The notes: a model not told the origin generated them from the letters alone. 41,631 nt of DNA from Hungatella hathewayi WAL-18680 (GCF_000235505.1 NZ_JH379027.1:1890996-1932626), one strand, 5' to 3'. Shown: positions 23,454-32,697, counted from the stretch's first letter. Translations and numbers: made by a program.

Positions 23454-23633
23454 TTATTCGGAAATGACTTCATCAATAATCGCCTGAATATCATCGAGAC
23501 AGGCGCCGCATACTTCTCCGGCGCCGGTAGCTTCCTGTACCTCTTCCAGCGTTTTTGCACCGTTACGAACCGCATCGGTTATCATAGCCTTCGTAACGTC
23601 ATTACAAGTACATACAATATCATCTGGTTCCAT
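23454..23633 (-). CDS. BFD-like [2Fe-2S]-binding protein
   Basis: A 59-residue stand-alone bacterioferritin-associated-ferredoxin-type domain. The four cysteines are in the family order: CxC (Cys8, Cys10) and CGAC (Cys42, Cys45), which would hold a [2Fe-2S] cluster. The rest is a small helical bundle (VTKAMITDAVRNGAKTLEEVQEATG). AGGAGG lies ten bases before ATG 23633. It is downstream of aroA on the same strand but separated by about 100 bases, so it probably has its own promoter. A role in electron transfer or iron release is inferred from the family. Confidence 0.88.
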   Translation of the reverse strand: MEPDDIVCTCNDVTKAMITDAVRNGAKTLEEVQEATGAGEVCGACLDDIQAIIDEVISE

Positions 23634-23735
23634 TAAAACACCTCCTGATAGGGATTTGAGTTTTGGTATAGACTAGTATGTATAGAAATGGCAAAATTAT
23701 TCCGGAATGGAATTTTTATTATCAATACAGTTTGC

Positions 23736-25011
23736 CTAAATCAGTTTCTTCAAATCCTCATAAAATCCCGGATAGGAAATGTTGACGCAGTCCGCGCCCA
23801 GGATCTCGGTCTCCCCGTCGGCGCAGAGGCCGGCGATGGCGAAGGTCATGGCGATGCGGTGGTCCAGCCGGCTGTCGATGACGGCTCCGTGAAGCGGTTT
23901 GCCGCCGTGGATTACCATGCCGTCCGGCCGTTCCTCCACATCGGCGCCCATAGCTGTCAGACAGTTGACCATCACTTCCAGGCGGTTGGATTCTTTCACC
24001 TTCAACTCCGCCGCATCCCGGATGACGGTGTCGCCCTCAGCCAGACAGGCCATGGCGGCAATCATGGGCAGCTCGTCAATCAGGGTGGGAATGACGGCAC
24101 CGCCGATTTCCGTTCCGTGGAGAGCGCCGTGGCGGACCAGCAAATCCGCGGTAGGCTCCACAGAGGCGGTGGATTGATTTAGGAAGGTGATATCGGCGCC
24201 CATGTCCTGGCAGACGCGGAGAATGCCGTCGCGGGTGGGATTGACGCCCACATTTTTTGATTAAAATCTCGGAGTCTGGCACCATCAGTCCGGCCGCGAT
24301 AAAGTAGGCCGCGGAGGAGATATCCCCCGGAACCTCCACCACATTGCCGTGAAGTTCCGCGGCGGGCCTTATGACAGCGGTGGTGTCCTTCGTCTCCACG
24401 CTGGCGCCAAAATACCGCAGCATCAGCTCTGTGTGGTTGCGGGAAACATAGGGCTCCGTCACCGATGTCTCCCCGTCGGCGTACAGTCCCGCCAGCAGAA
24501 TGGCGGATTTCACCTGGGCCGATGGGATGGCGGAGGTGTAGTGGATACCGCTCAACGGCCGTCCGTTAATCTTTAAAGGCGCGCAGCCGTTATTGTTGAT
24601 GCTCTGAATATCGGCCCCCATCATGGCCAGCGGCTCCATAATCCGTTTCATAGGCCGCTTCTGGATGGATTCGTCGCCGGTCAGCACCACGTCAAAATTC
24701 TGGGGCGCCAAAATACCGGAGATAAGCCGGGTAGTAGTCCCGCTGTTGCCGCAGTCCAGAATTCCGTCCGGCTCTTTCAGGCCGTTCATACCGTTGCCGT
24801 GTACCAGTACCACGTCCCCCCGGTTCTCAATCTCCACCCCCATCTTCCGGAAACAGGCGATGGTGGAGAGACAGTCCGCTCCCTGAAGGTAATTATGTAT
24901 TTCCGTTGTCCCCTTGGCGATGGAGCCGAACATCACGCTGCGGTGGGAGACCGATTTGTCCCCCGGTATCGTGACTTCGCCCCTGAGCCGGGATGCTCTT
25001 GTGAATTTCAT
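23736..25011 (-). pseudogene. aroA: EPSP synthase (3-phosphoshikimate 1-carboxyvinyltransferase), split by a one-base frameshift
   Basis: The gene should make EPSP from shikimate-3-phosphate and PEP in the aromatic pathway. The first part runs from ATG 25011 (ATAGGAG upstream) with GDKSVSHRSVMFGS and GNSGTTTRL substrate-binding blocks. It reaches ILIKK and then goes out of frame. The second part (23736-24251) continues in the other frame from VGVNPTRDGIL and includes DELPMIAAMA, KESNRL and DHRIAM blocks. Removing one A from the A6 run (24253-24258) gives ILIKNVGVNPTRDG and a 424-residue protein of normal length. A sequencing error or a genuine recent mutation are both possible. Confidence 0.85.
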
Positions 25012-25056
25012 AACAAACTCCTATCTGCCGACGGTTTACCGGCATATGTACTAAAA

Positions 25057-26157
25057 TCAGGAACTCCTCACCATATCATAATGATATTTCTCCAACTGCT
25101 CCCAGGCCCGGTTCATGGACTCCTCGTCGTAGAAGCTGATGCCCAGCACCCCTTCGCCGTGTTCACGGTTGTGGTTGATGCCGATATTCTTGATACTGAT
25201 TCCCTTGGAAGCCAGAATCACGGACAGCGTGGAGATAGACCCAGGTTCGTCCACCACATCCACCGTAAAGAAATAATCCGGTGAGACGGAGCCCTTGGCC
25301 CGCTCCGAGATGGAATTCCGGTAGTCCCTGGAGGTCTCAAACAGCTCATGAAACGCCGTCTTGTCTCCGCCCTTCACTTCCCCAAGAATCTGGTTCAGCG
25401 AAGCGATATACCGCTCCAGTATCACTGCCAGATTCTCCCGGTTAGTCATGCAGATCTGCTCCCACATCTCCGGGGAGGAGGAGGCAATTCTGGTGATATC
25501 TTTGAATCCGCCGGCCGCCAGCCGCTTCATCATCTCTTCCTCATTGTCTGAGTCCTTCACCAGATTCACCAGACTGGAGGCAATCACATGGGGCAGGTGG
25601 CTGACAGCCGCCGTGATAAAATCATGCTCCTTATAATCCAGCACCATCGGAATGGAGCCGATGGCCTTTGCAACGGCCACCAGCCGCTCCACTTGAGAAT
25701 CCGTGGAAGCGGCGGTTGGTGTGATAATATAGTAAGCATTTTCCAGAAGATGGTCCGTGGAATTCTCGTATCCCGTCTTTTCCGAGCCGGCCATGGGATG
25801 GCCGCCCACAAAGCAGTCCTCCATTCCCAGCCGGACCACCTGCTCATGGATGTCCGTCTTCGTGCTGCCCACATCCGTCACCAGCGCCCCCGGCTTCAAA
25901 AATGGCCGGACCGCGCTTAAATACTGGGCATTGTACTCCACAGGCGTACACAGGAAAATGAGGCTGCATTCCCTAAGTTCCTCCCCAATTCCATCCAGAA
26001 TCACATCCACAACCCCGTCCGCCTTCGCCTGCTCCAGCTTCGAGCGGGTTCTCATGTAAGCCATGATTCTGGTATCCGGGTAAGCCCGCTTCAGTCCCCT
26101 TGCAATGGAACCTCCAATCAGTCCAAACCCGATAAAACCAATGGTGGAATCCGTCAT
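25057..26157 (-). CDS. tyrA: Prephenate dehydrogenase with C-terminal ACT domain
   Basis: A 366-residue enzyme that converts prephenate to 4-hydroxyphenylpyruvate in tyrosine synthesis, using NAD(P). The N-terminal Rossmann motif [13 protein letters not shown] (residues ~10-22) and the [13 protein letters not shown] substrate block (about 117-129) are clear, as is [11 protein letters not shown]. The C-terminal ~70 residues ([31 protein letters not shown]) form an ACT domain, probably for tyrosine feedback. It overlaps aroF by four bases (ATGA) and precedes aroA by 45 bases, so it is the middle gene of the aro operon. Confidence 0.95.
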   Translation of the reverse strand: MTDSTIGFIGFGLIGGSIARGLKRAYPDTRIMAYMRTRSKLEQAKADGVVDVILDGIGEELRECSLIFLCTPVEYNAQYLSAVRPFLKPGALVTDVGSTKTDIHEQVVRLGMEDCFVGGHPMAGSEKTGYENSTDHLLENAYYIITPTAASTDSQVERLVAVAKAIGSIPMVLDYKEHDFITAAVSHLPHVIASSLVNLVKDSDNEEEMMKRLAAGGFKDITRIASSSPEMWEQICMTNRENLAVILERYIASLNQILGEVKGGDKTAFHELFETSRDYRNSISERAKGSVSPDYFFTVDVVDEPGSISTLSVILASKGISIKNIGINHNREHGEGVLGISFYDEESMNRAWEQLEKYHYDMVRSS

Positions 26158-27173
26158 TCCTTAAAACTCCTTCCCGCCAGCTTGGCAAACGGCACCAGTT
26201 CCTTCGTCAACGCATCAAACTGCTCAAAGGTCAGCGACTGCGGCCCGTCGGACAGCGCGTGCTCCGGACACGGATGCACCTCAATCATCAGGCCGTCCGC
26301 CCCAACCGCCACGGCGCATTTGGCCAGCGGCTCCACGTAGGCCCGCACGCCGGTGGCATGGCTTGGGTCCACAATCACCGGAAGATGGCTCTTGGTCTTC
26401 AGTACTGGCACGGCGCTGATATCCAGCGTGTTTCTGGTGGCCGTCTCAAAGGTGCGGATGCCTCTCTCGCACAGCACAATGTTGGGATTTCCCTCGGAAA
26501 TGATGTACTCCGCGGCATTTAACCACTCATCAATGGTAGCGGCCAGCCCGCGTTTTAACAGCACCGGAACCCCGGACTTGCCGGCCTCCTTTAGCAGCTC
26601 AAAGTTCTGCATATTCCGCGCCCCAATCTGAAGCATATCCACGTACTTGGCGGCGGCCTCGATGGCCCGCTGGCTGGTCACCTCACAGATGACATTCAGT
26701 CCGGTGGCCTCGCGGGCTTCCTTCATATATTTAAGTCCTTCCTCCTCCAGACCCTGGAAGGAGTAGGGAGATGTCCTCGGCTTGTAAGCGCCGCCCCGCA
26801 GGAAGGTGGCTCCCGCCCTCTTCACCGCAAATGCCGTCTCCATCAGCTGTTCCTTGCTCTCAATGGCGCAGGGGCCTGCCATGATGGTTAAGTTCCCCGG
26901 CCCGATATGGGTGTTGCCCACCGGAATCACGGAATCCTCCGGATGGAATTTCTTGTTGACCAGCTTGTAGGATTCGGTGACAGCCACCACCTTGTCCACG
27001 CCCTCGGATATCTCAATGTTGGAGCCGGCCAGCTTCGTCTTGTCGCCCACAACGCCTACAATGGTCACTTCATCGCCCTTCGACAGATGGACCTGAAGCC
27101 CTTTCGATTCAATGAGATTGGTTACTTTCTTGACCGCCTCTTCGGAAGCGTTTGGTTTCATAATAATAATCAT
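26154..27173 (-). CDS. aroF: 3-deoxy-7-phosphoheptulonate synthase (DAHP synthase, type I-beta)
   Basis: A 339-residue enzyme that condenses PEP and erythrose-4-phosphate, the first step of the shikimate pathway. An N-terminal ferredoxin-like regulatory domain (residues ~1-70, [34 protein letters not shown]) precedes the TIM barrel. The barrel has [24 protein letters not shown] and DPSHATG. The layout is that of the Thermotoga-type enzyme with an ACT-like extension for feedback inhibition. ATG 27173 has AGAGGGA upstream; an extended frame to 27212 has no site. It is the first gene of aroF-tyrA-aroA. Which aro paralogue symbol applies is a naming choice. Confidence 0.94.
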   Translation of the reverse strand: MIIIMKPNASEEAVKKVTNLIESKGLQVHLSKGDEVTIVGVVGDKTKLAGSNIEISEGVDKVVAVTESYKLVNKKFHPEDSVIPVGNTHIGPGNLTIMAGPCAIESKEQLMETAFAVKRAGATFLRGGAYKPRTSPYSFQGLEEEGLKYMKEAREATGLNVICEVTSQRAIEAAAKYVDMLQIGARNMQNFELLKEAGKSGVPVLLKRGLAATIDEWLNAAEYIISEGNPNIVLCERGIRTFETATRNTLDISAVPVLKTKSHLPVIVDPSHATGVRAYVEPLAKCAVAVGADGLMIEVHPCPEHALSDGPQSLTFEQFDALTKELVPFAKLAGRSFKE

Positions 27174-27247
27174 TGTGTTGTCCCTCTTTATCTTAGATTC
27201 AGTTTCCTGCACTCCGGGTCATCATTTCCCGGGGCTTCTAATCAAAC

Positions 27248-27276
27248 ATTGTAAGCGAGAGGAGGCGGATTGTCAA
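27248..27276 (-). promoter_or_regulatory. Promoter of aroF-tyrA-aroA
   Basis: Minus strand TTGACA (27276-27271), 17-bp spacer, TACAAT (27253-27248). No T-box or attenuator hairpin is seen between it and aroF. Confidence 0.8.
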
Positions 27277-27286
27277 CACTTTGTTG

Positions 27287-27309
27287 CGTTAAACTTTGAC
27301 ACTTTAACG
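27287..27309. promoter_or_regulatory. Dyad upstream of the aro promoter
   Basis: CGTTAAA (27287-27293) and TTTAACG (27303-27309) form a perfect 7-bp inverted repeat with a 9-bp spacer, ten bases upstream of the aro -35 box. It could bind a regulator of the aro operon or of the divergent EF-G gene; the binder is unknown. Confidence 0.4.
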
Positions 27310-27391
27310 TGCGATAAACCGCCGTTATCTGGCAAAAACGGAGAAGAGCGAAAAAAGTTGAAAAATAATTGTGCAAAAGTGAGCAAATTGC

Positions 27392-27420
27392 TTGTAAATT
27401 TCTGAATTTTTTAGTAAAAT
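27392..27420 (+). promoter_or_regulatory. Promoter of the EF-G-like gene
   Basis: TTGTAA (27392-27397), 17-bp spacer, TAAAAT (27415-27420). Confidence 0.55.
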
Positions 27421-27458
27421 ATCATCATAGGCTAAAATATTGTACAGGAGGAATGTAT

Positions 27459-29561
27459 ATGAACGTGTATGGAACCAAACAAATCCGTAACGTGGTATTA
27501 CTAGGCCATGGAGGCGCCGGTAAGACTACACTGGTAGAAGCGATGGCACTCATCACAGGGGTTACCAAGAGAATGGGAAGTGTCGTGGACGGAACTTCCA
27601 TCAGTGACTTTGACAAAGAGGAAATCAAGAGACAGTTTTCCATTTCCACTTCTCTCGTTCCACTGGAATATGAGGGAGAGAACGGACCGATTAAGATTAA
27701 CTTCCTGGACACTCCGGGATATTTCGATTTTGTAGGTGAAGTAGAAGAGGCAGTGAGCGTGGCGGACGCCGCCATTATCGTGGTGAACTGCAAGGCCGGT
27801 ATCGAGGTGGGTACCGAGAAGGCGTGGGAGCTTTGTGAGAAGTTCAAACTGCCGAGACTGATTTTCGTGACCAACATGGATGACGACCATGCCAGCTACC
27901 GGGAACTGGTATTGAAGCTGGAGACCAGATTTGGCAGAAAGATAGCGCCGTTCCATCTGCCAATCCGTGAGAATGAGAAATTTGTGGGCTTTGTAAATGT
28001 GGTCAAGATGGCCGGCAGAAGATTTACAAACCTCAGCGATTATGAAGAATGTGAGATTCCGGAGTATTCCCAGAAGAACTTAGGGATTTGCAGGGAGGCT
28101 CTGATGGAGGCAGTGGCGGAGACCAACGAAGAGTTTATGGAGCGCTACTTCTCCGGCGAAGAGTTTACCTACGAGGAGGTTTCCTCCGCACTCAGGGAAC
28201 ATGTGATAGATGGAAGTATCGTTCCGGTTATGTTAGGCTCCGGTATCCATGCACAGGGCGCCAGAATGGTGCTTCAGGCCGTGGATAAATATTTCCCGTC
28301 GCCAGACCGCTACGAGTGTATCGGCGTTGACGTTTCCACGGGAGAGCGTTTCGTGGCCAAGTACAACGATGACGTGTCCCTGTCCATGAGAGTGTTCAAG
28401 ACCATGGTGGACCCATTTATTGGAAAATACTCCCTGGTCAAGGTTTGTACCGGAACCTTAAAACCGGATACACTGAGCTACAATGTCAATAAGGACACCG
28501 AGGAGAAGATTGGCAAGATTTATACCCTCCGCGGCAAAGACCAGATAGAGTTAAAAGAACTGGCGGCAGGAGATATCGGCGCGGTTGCCAAGCTGACCGT
28601 GACCCAGACCGGCGATACCCTGGCGGTGCGGACGGCTCCCATTGTGTACCACAAACCGGAGATATCCATTCCGTATACATACATGCGCTATAAGACCAAG
28701 ACAAAAGGCGACGACGACAAGGTGGCAAGTGCATTGTCGAAGCTGATGGAAGAGGATTTGACCCTGAAGGCTGTAGGCGATTCCGAGAACCGCCAGACCC
28801 TGCTTTACGGCATCGGCGACCAGCAGCTGGATGTGGTGGTGAGCAAGCTGCTTAACCGCTACAAAGTGGAGATTGAACTCAGCAAGCCGAAGTTTGCGTT
28901 CCGTGAGACCATCCGCAAGAAAGTGGAGGTTCAGGGCAAATATAAGAAGCAGTCCGGTGGACATGGCCAGTACGGCGATGTGAAGATGGAGTTTGAGCCA
29001 TCCGGCGATTTGGAGAAACCTTATGTATTTGAGGAGAGAGTCTTCGGCGGCGCGGTTCCGAGAAACTACTTCCCGGCTGTGGAAAAAGGTGTACAGGAGT
29101 GCGTGCTGAAAGGCCCGCTGGCTGCCTACCCGGTTGTGGGTGTGAAGGCAACTTTAGTGGATGGCTCCTATCATCCGGTGGATTCCTCCGAGATGGCGTT
29201 TAAGATGGCGGCAACCATGGCCTTCAAGAAGGGCTTTATGGATGCCAACCCGGTTCTGTTAGAGCCGATTGCCTCCCTGAAGGTGACGGTGCCGGATAAG
29301 TTTACCGGCGATGTCATGGGCGATTTGAACCGGAGAAGAGGCCGTGTGCTGGGCATGAATTCCAACCACAACGGCAAACAGGTGATTGAGGCCGATATCC
29401 CAATGTCCGAGCTGTTCGGATACAACACGGATTTGCGCTCCATGACCGGCGGAATCGGTGTCTATGAGTACGAGTTCAACCGCTATGAGCAGGCTCCTGG
29501 AGATGTTCAGAAGAAAGAGGTGGAGGCGAGAGCGTCCAAGGTTGACCAGCTGGAAGTATAG
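27459..29561 (+). CDS. EF-G-type translation factor GTPase, divergent paralogue
   Basis: A 700-residue protein with the full EF-G layout: GTPase domain, domain II (about 300-390), and domains III-V ending in a helical tail. Visible motifs are the P-loop GHGGAGKT (16-23), DTPGYFDF (G3, about 84-91), and TNMDD at the G4 position, where most EF-Gs have NKxD (here Asn139-Met-Asp-Asp). Domain IV has GGHGQYGDV near residue 505, as in EF-G. ATG 27459 is seven bases after AGGAGG. It stands alone between a promoter and a strong terminator, not in a str operon, so it is a paralogue rather than the housekeeping fusA. Its ribosomal role is unknown. Confidence 0.9.
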   Translation: MNVYGTKQIRNVVLLGHGGAGKTTLVEAMALITGVTKRMGSVVDGTSISDFDKEEIKRQFSISTSLVPLEYEGENGPIKINFLDTPGYFDFVGEVEEAVSVADAAIIVVNCKAGIEVGTEKAWELCEKFKLPRLIFVTNMDDDHASYRELVLKLETRFGRKIAPFHLPIRENEKFVGFVNVVKMAGRRFTNLSDYEECEIPEYSQKNLGICREALMEAVAETNEEFMERYFSGEEFTYEEVSSALREHVIDGSIVPVMLGSGIHAQGARMVLQAVDKYFPSPDRYECIGVDVSTGERFVAKYNDDVSLSMRVFKTMVDPFIGKYSLVKVCTGTLKPDTLSYNVNKDTEEKIGKIYTLRGKDQIELKELAAGDIGAVAKLTVTQTGDTLAVRTAPIVYHKPEISIPYTYMRYKTKTKGDDDKVASALSKLMEEDLTLKAVGDSENRQTLLYGIGDQQLDVVVSKLLNRYKVEIELSKPKFAFRETIRKKVEVQGKYKKQSGGHGQYGDVKMEFEPSGDLEKPYVFEERVFGGAVPRNYFPAVEKGVQECVLKGPLAAYPVVGVKATLVDGSYHPVDSSEMAFKMAATMAFKKGFMDANPVLLEPIASLKVTVPDKFTGDVMGDLNRRRGRVLGMNSNHNGKQVIEADIPMSELFGYNTDLRSMTGGIGVYEYEFNRYEQAPGDVQKKEVEARASKVDQLEV

Positions 29562-29594
29562 GATTTCCCTGTGAATGCCATAAGTTTAGAGTGT

Positions 29595-29631
29595 ATCGCG
29601 AAGCAGTGTTTCACTGCTTCGCGATTTCTTT
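29595..29631 (+). terminator. Terminator of the EF-G-like gene
   Basis: A 14-bp perfect stem (29595-29608 with 29612-29625), 3-base loop, then TTTCTTT. Confidence 0.85.
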
Positions 29632-29673
29632 CGGCTGTCTTGCAAAAAGTGATTGCAGCCAGGAGGGGGTATC

Positions 29674-30600
29674 ATGGTAGAGAAGAAAGAGGATAGCAGA
29701 GAGACAAAACAAATAAAGATTTATCTGGCGCTTGTTTTGGGCTGTTGTTTTGGATTGTTTGTTATTTCGCTGTTTGGAGACAGGGGGAGTGATAATCCTG
29801 TCTTTCGGTTACTGCAAAAAGGATTTACGGCGTTACCGGTTCTGGCGGCAGTGATCACGCGGCGGCTGACCAGGGATAAGACTCCATGGAGAATCTCACT
29901 GAAGGTTTGGAGACGGCCCAAATTGTGGGCGTTTTGCGCATTTGCGCCGGGGATTTTGATTGTACTTGGAGCAGTGTTATATTTTCTTGTGTTTCCAGGG
30001 GAATATAGCGGCAGTTTTTATTATGGCGGCCTGATTGAACTGGCAGGGGTGGAATCAACGGCCGGTCAGCCAATCGGCAATCCGCTTCTGTTTTCGGTGG
30101 TAACAGTGTTGATTGCAGCCGCATTTATCCCAATTCAGCTGCTGGAGCTGGGGGAGGAGATTGGGTGGCGGGAATATCTTCTGCCAAAACAGATACACAG
30201 ATATGGCGTTCACAGGGCCGTGCTGCTCAACGGCACGCTCTGGGGCATTGCACATCTGCCGTTAATCTACTACGGTTTTAATTACAGCCCGGAGAATCCA
30301 GGCGCGCCCTTCAGTAATATGGTCATGATGATGGTGGTCTGTGTGGTTTTGGGCGTTATTCTCTCCTATGTGATGGTGATAAGTGGAAATGTCATGTATC
30401 CGGCTATCATTCACGGTGTGGTGAATATTATCGGAGAGGTGCCGGTATACCTGTCCGTCTCACAAAAAAGCGGATTGCTGGGGCCCAACCCCACCGGTCT
30501 GCTTGGGATGGCGGGATTGCTTGTACTGGCAGTCGTTTTGTCTGCCCGTCTTGGAAGAATAGGTCGACAGGGCGAGGTCACCCTGCCGCCTGCTTCCTAA
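29674..30600 (+). CDS. CPBP-family (CAAX protease-like) membrane protein 1
   Basis: A 308-residue integral membrane protein with about eight helices. The three intramembrane protease motifs are present: EEIGWR (Glu161, Glu162, Arg166), then WGIAHLPLIYYG, then HGVVN. ATG 29674 is three bases after a GGAGGGGGT stretch. It runs convergent to the Crp/Fnr gene with a one-base gap and no terminator in between. Family knowledge: CPBP proteins include prenyl-protein proteases and bacteriocin-immunity proteins; the target here is unknown. Confidence 0.88.
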   Translation: MVEKKEDSRETKQIKIYLALVLGCCFGLFVISLFGDRGSDNPVFRLLQKGFTALPVLAAVITRRLTRDKTPWRISLKVWRRPKLWAFCAFAPGILIVLGAVLYFLVFPGEYSGSFYYGGLIELAGVESTAGQPIGNPLLFSVVTVLIAAAFIPIQLLELGEEIGWREYLLPKQIHRYGVHRAVLLNGTLWGIAHLPLIYYGFNYSPENPGAPFSNMVMMMVVCVVLGVILSYVMVISGNVMYPAIIHGVVNIIGEVPVYLSVSQKSGLLGPNPTGLLGMAGLLVLAVVLSARLGRIGRQGEVTLPPAS

Positions 30601-30601
30601 A

Positions 30602-31276
30602 TCACGAAAGGGAATTGATGATGGCATCGGGGGACAGCAGTGTCACGTGGCGGTGCTCCATAGCGATGAGTCCGCTGTCCTTCATTTTCTTCAGCTCCCT
30701 GGTCATGGCGCTGCGGTCCACGGACAGGTAGTCGGCCAAATCCACCATGGTGAAGGGGATGGTCAGCTGGTTGGAGCCGGCTTTCTCCGCCAAGTGAAAG
30801 AAGTAGCAGACCAGCTTCTCCCGGATGGAGCGCTTGGACAGCACCTCCACCCGCTCCCCTAAAAGGATGGCCTTCTCCGAGAGAATCTGGAGCATATTCT
30901 GAATCAGCTGCTGGTGGCAGGGGCAGACTTTGGAACAGGGGCTCAAAATGTGGTCGTAGTCGAAGAACAGCACGCTGCAGTCCTTGTCGCAGATGACGGA
31001 CATGCTCTCATACTGGGTATTTTGAAAGGAAAATACTTCCCCGAAAATGTCCTGGGGCCCCAGACGTTCCAGAATGGTCCGGGAGCCGTTTAACTCGTAA
31101 CGCACGGTGGAAGCCAGGCCGGAAGCCAGAATTCCCACATGTTTCTTTCCGCTGCCAAAGGAGACAATCGTGTCGCCGGAATGAAAGGTCATTTCCCTGG
31201 CGGACAGGCAGACGCGCATGGATTCAAATTCTTCCTTCGATATTTTAAAAAACAGTTTTTCCTGATAGTATTCCAT
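30602..31276 (-). CDS. Crp/Fnr-family regulator
   Basis: A 224-residue regulator. An N-terminal cyclic-nucleotide-binding-like beta-barrel (about 10-115; HSGDTIVSFGSGKKHVGILASGLAS) is followed by a dimer helix and a C-terminal helix-turn-helix (VDLADYLSVDRSAMTRELKKM). Cysteines Cys114, Cys118 and Cys120 in PCSKVCPCH near the dimer helix could bind a metal or a cluster, so redox or NO sensing is plausible but unproven. AAAGGAG precedes ATG 31276. It is divergent from the flavodiiron gene; a perfect dyad between them, shared with the 4Fe-4S gene, is the likely binding site. Confidence 0.92.
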   Translation of the reverse strand: MEYYQEKLFFKISKEEFESMRVCLSAREMTFHSGDTIVSFGSGKKHVGILASGLASTVRYELNGSRTILERLGPQDIFGEVFSFQNTQYESMSVICDKDCSVLFFDYDHILSPCSKVCPCHQQLIQNMLQILSEKAILLGERVEVLSKRSIREKLVCYFFHLAEKAGSNQLTIPFTMVDLADYLSVDRSAMTRELKKMKDSGLIAMEHRHVTLLSPDAIINSLS

Positions 31277-31348
31277 AGAAGACTCCTTTTCTCATGTGAA
31301 TATCAATGATTTGACAGTTCTTTGTACTTATAAAAATACCACAAAGCT

Positions 31349-31362
31349 GTTGCAAATGCAAC
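31349..31362. promoter_or_regulatory. Crp/Fnr-like site before the flavodiiron gene
   Basis: GTTGCAAATGCAAC, a perfect 14-bp dyad. It lies 22 bp upstream of the -10 box TATATT (31385-31390), which would put its centre near -41.5, the class II activator position. The same spacing and a 12/14 match occur upstream of the distant 4Fe-4S gene. Confidence 0.75.
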
Positions 31363-31468
31363 ATACAAAAGATGGTCCGAAGGGTATATTATAAGCGAAT
31401 ATGAAAAAAATAGTAACAGTACTGAGCGTGACAGAAAAAATAAGAATCTCAAAGAGGAGGCAGTTCAG

Positions 31469-32647
31469 ATGAAAGCGGTAAAAGTAAAGGAAGGGATATA
31501 CTGGGTGGGAGCCATCGACTGGTCGGTGCGGAATTTTCACGGCTACACCACCAACCGGGGGGCGACTTACGGGGCATATCTGATTATAGATGAGAAGATT
31601 ACACTGATTGACACGGCGAAGTCCACATTTTCCAGGGAACTGCTGGAGCGGATTTCCAGCGTGGTGGACCCTTCAAAGATTGACTACATCATCGCCAACC
31701 ATGTGGAGATGGACCACTCCGGCGGAATTCCGGCGATGAAAGAGGCATGTCCTGATGCGGTGATTATCACCAGCGGACCCAGCGGTGTGAAGGGGCTGAC
31801 GGCCCATTACGGGGAATATCCTTACCAGGCGGTGAAGGGCGGCGACACCCTCTCCATCGGGAAACGGACTCTGACCTTCATCCAGACGCCCATGCTGCAC
31901 TGGCCGGACAATATGGTGACCTACTGCCCGGAGGAGAAGATTCTGTTTTCCAACGACGCCTTCGGCCAGCATTTTGCAAGCAGTGAGCGGTTTGACGACG
32001 AGGTGGACTTGGGCGTGGTGATGTATGAGGCGAAGAAATATTTTGCCAATATCGTCATGTGCTACGGAAAGCAGGCGCAGACGGCCTGGAAGATTGTCAG
32101 CGATTTGGAGCCGGAGATCATTGCCCCGGCCCACGGCGTGATCTGGCGCAGCCATGTGAAGGAGATTCTGGACGCCTACAAGAAGTGGAGCGACAACAGC
32201 CCGGAGAGCGGGGCCATCGTGGTGTTTGACAGCATGTGGCACTCCACGGAACTGATGGCGGTGGCCATCACGGAGGCATTTACCAGCCAGGGGATTCCGG
32301 TGAAGCTGTTTGATTTGAAGGCCAACCACAATTCCGATATCGTGCCAGAGGTGCTGACTTCCAAATATGTGGTGGTGGGTTCGCCTACCCTCAATAACCA
32401 GATGCTTCCCACCGTGGCTTCGTTTCTGTGCTACTTAAAAGGTCTGTCCCCGAAGAACCGGAAGGCCTTCGCCTTTGGCTCCTACGGCTGGGGCGGACAG
32501 AGCATCAAGCTGGTGGAGGAAGAGTTAAAAGCCTGTGGATTTGAGATTTGCATGGATATGGAGCGGCAGGCCTATGTGCCAACCAATGAGCAGCTGCGGG
32601 CGCTGGAAGAGCGGGTGGAGCAGATGATAAGAGAAAATGAAGCATAA
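31469..32647 (+). CDS. fprA: A-type flavodiiron protein (oxygen/NO reductase)
   Basis: A 392-residue cytosolic enzyme that reduces O2 to water and/or NO to N2O using reduced rubredoxin or a similar donor. The N-terminal metallo-beta-lactamase-like domain carries the diiron ligands His78-x-Glu80-x-Asp82-His83, His144, Asp163 and His222. The C-terminal ~145 residues are a flavodoxin domain (IVVFDSMWHSTELM; SPTLNNQMLPTV; SYGWGGQS). AGAGGAGG precedes ATG 31469. The divergent Crp/Fnr gene and a class II-type site in between suggest induction by oxygen or NO. No C-terminal rubredoxin domain is fused. Confidence 0.95.
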   Translation: MKAVKVKEGIYWVGAIDWSVRNFHGYTTNRGATYGAYLIIDEKITLIDTAKSTFSRELLERISSVVDPSKIDYIIANHVEMDHSGGIPAMKEACPDAVIITSGPSGVKGLTAHYGEYPYQAVKGGDTLSIGKRTLTFIQTPMLHWPDNMVTYCPEEKILFSNDAFGQHFASSERFDDEVDLGVVMYEAKKYFANIVMCYGKQAQTAWKIVSDLEPEIIAPAHGVIWRSHVKEILDAYKKWSDNSPESGAIVVFDSMWHSTELMAVAITEAFTSQGIPVKLFDLKANHNSDIVPEVLTSKYVVVGSPTLNNQMLPTVASFLCYLKGLSPKNRKAFAFGSYGWGGQSIKLVEEELKACGFEICMDMERQAYVPTNEQLRALEERVEQMIRENEA

Positions 32648-32664
32648 CAGGAACATTGACAGGT

Positions 32665-32697
32665 ACGGCCGGCGGTAATTTCTGCCGGCTGTTGTTT
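32665..32697 (+). terminator. Terminator after fprA
   Basis: An 11-bp stem with G-T pairs (about 32665-32675 with 32682-32692), then TGTTTT. Confidence 0.65.

Noticed and set aside
24253-24258. Programmed frameshift in aroA
   Set aside because: Restoring the frame needs a +1 shift at an A6 run with no stimulatory structure or rare codon visible; mutation or sequencing error is simpler.
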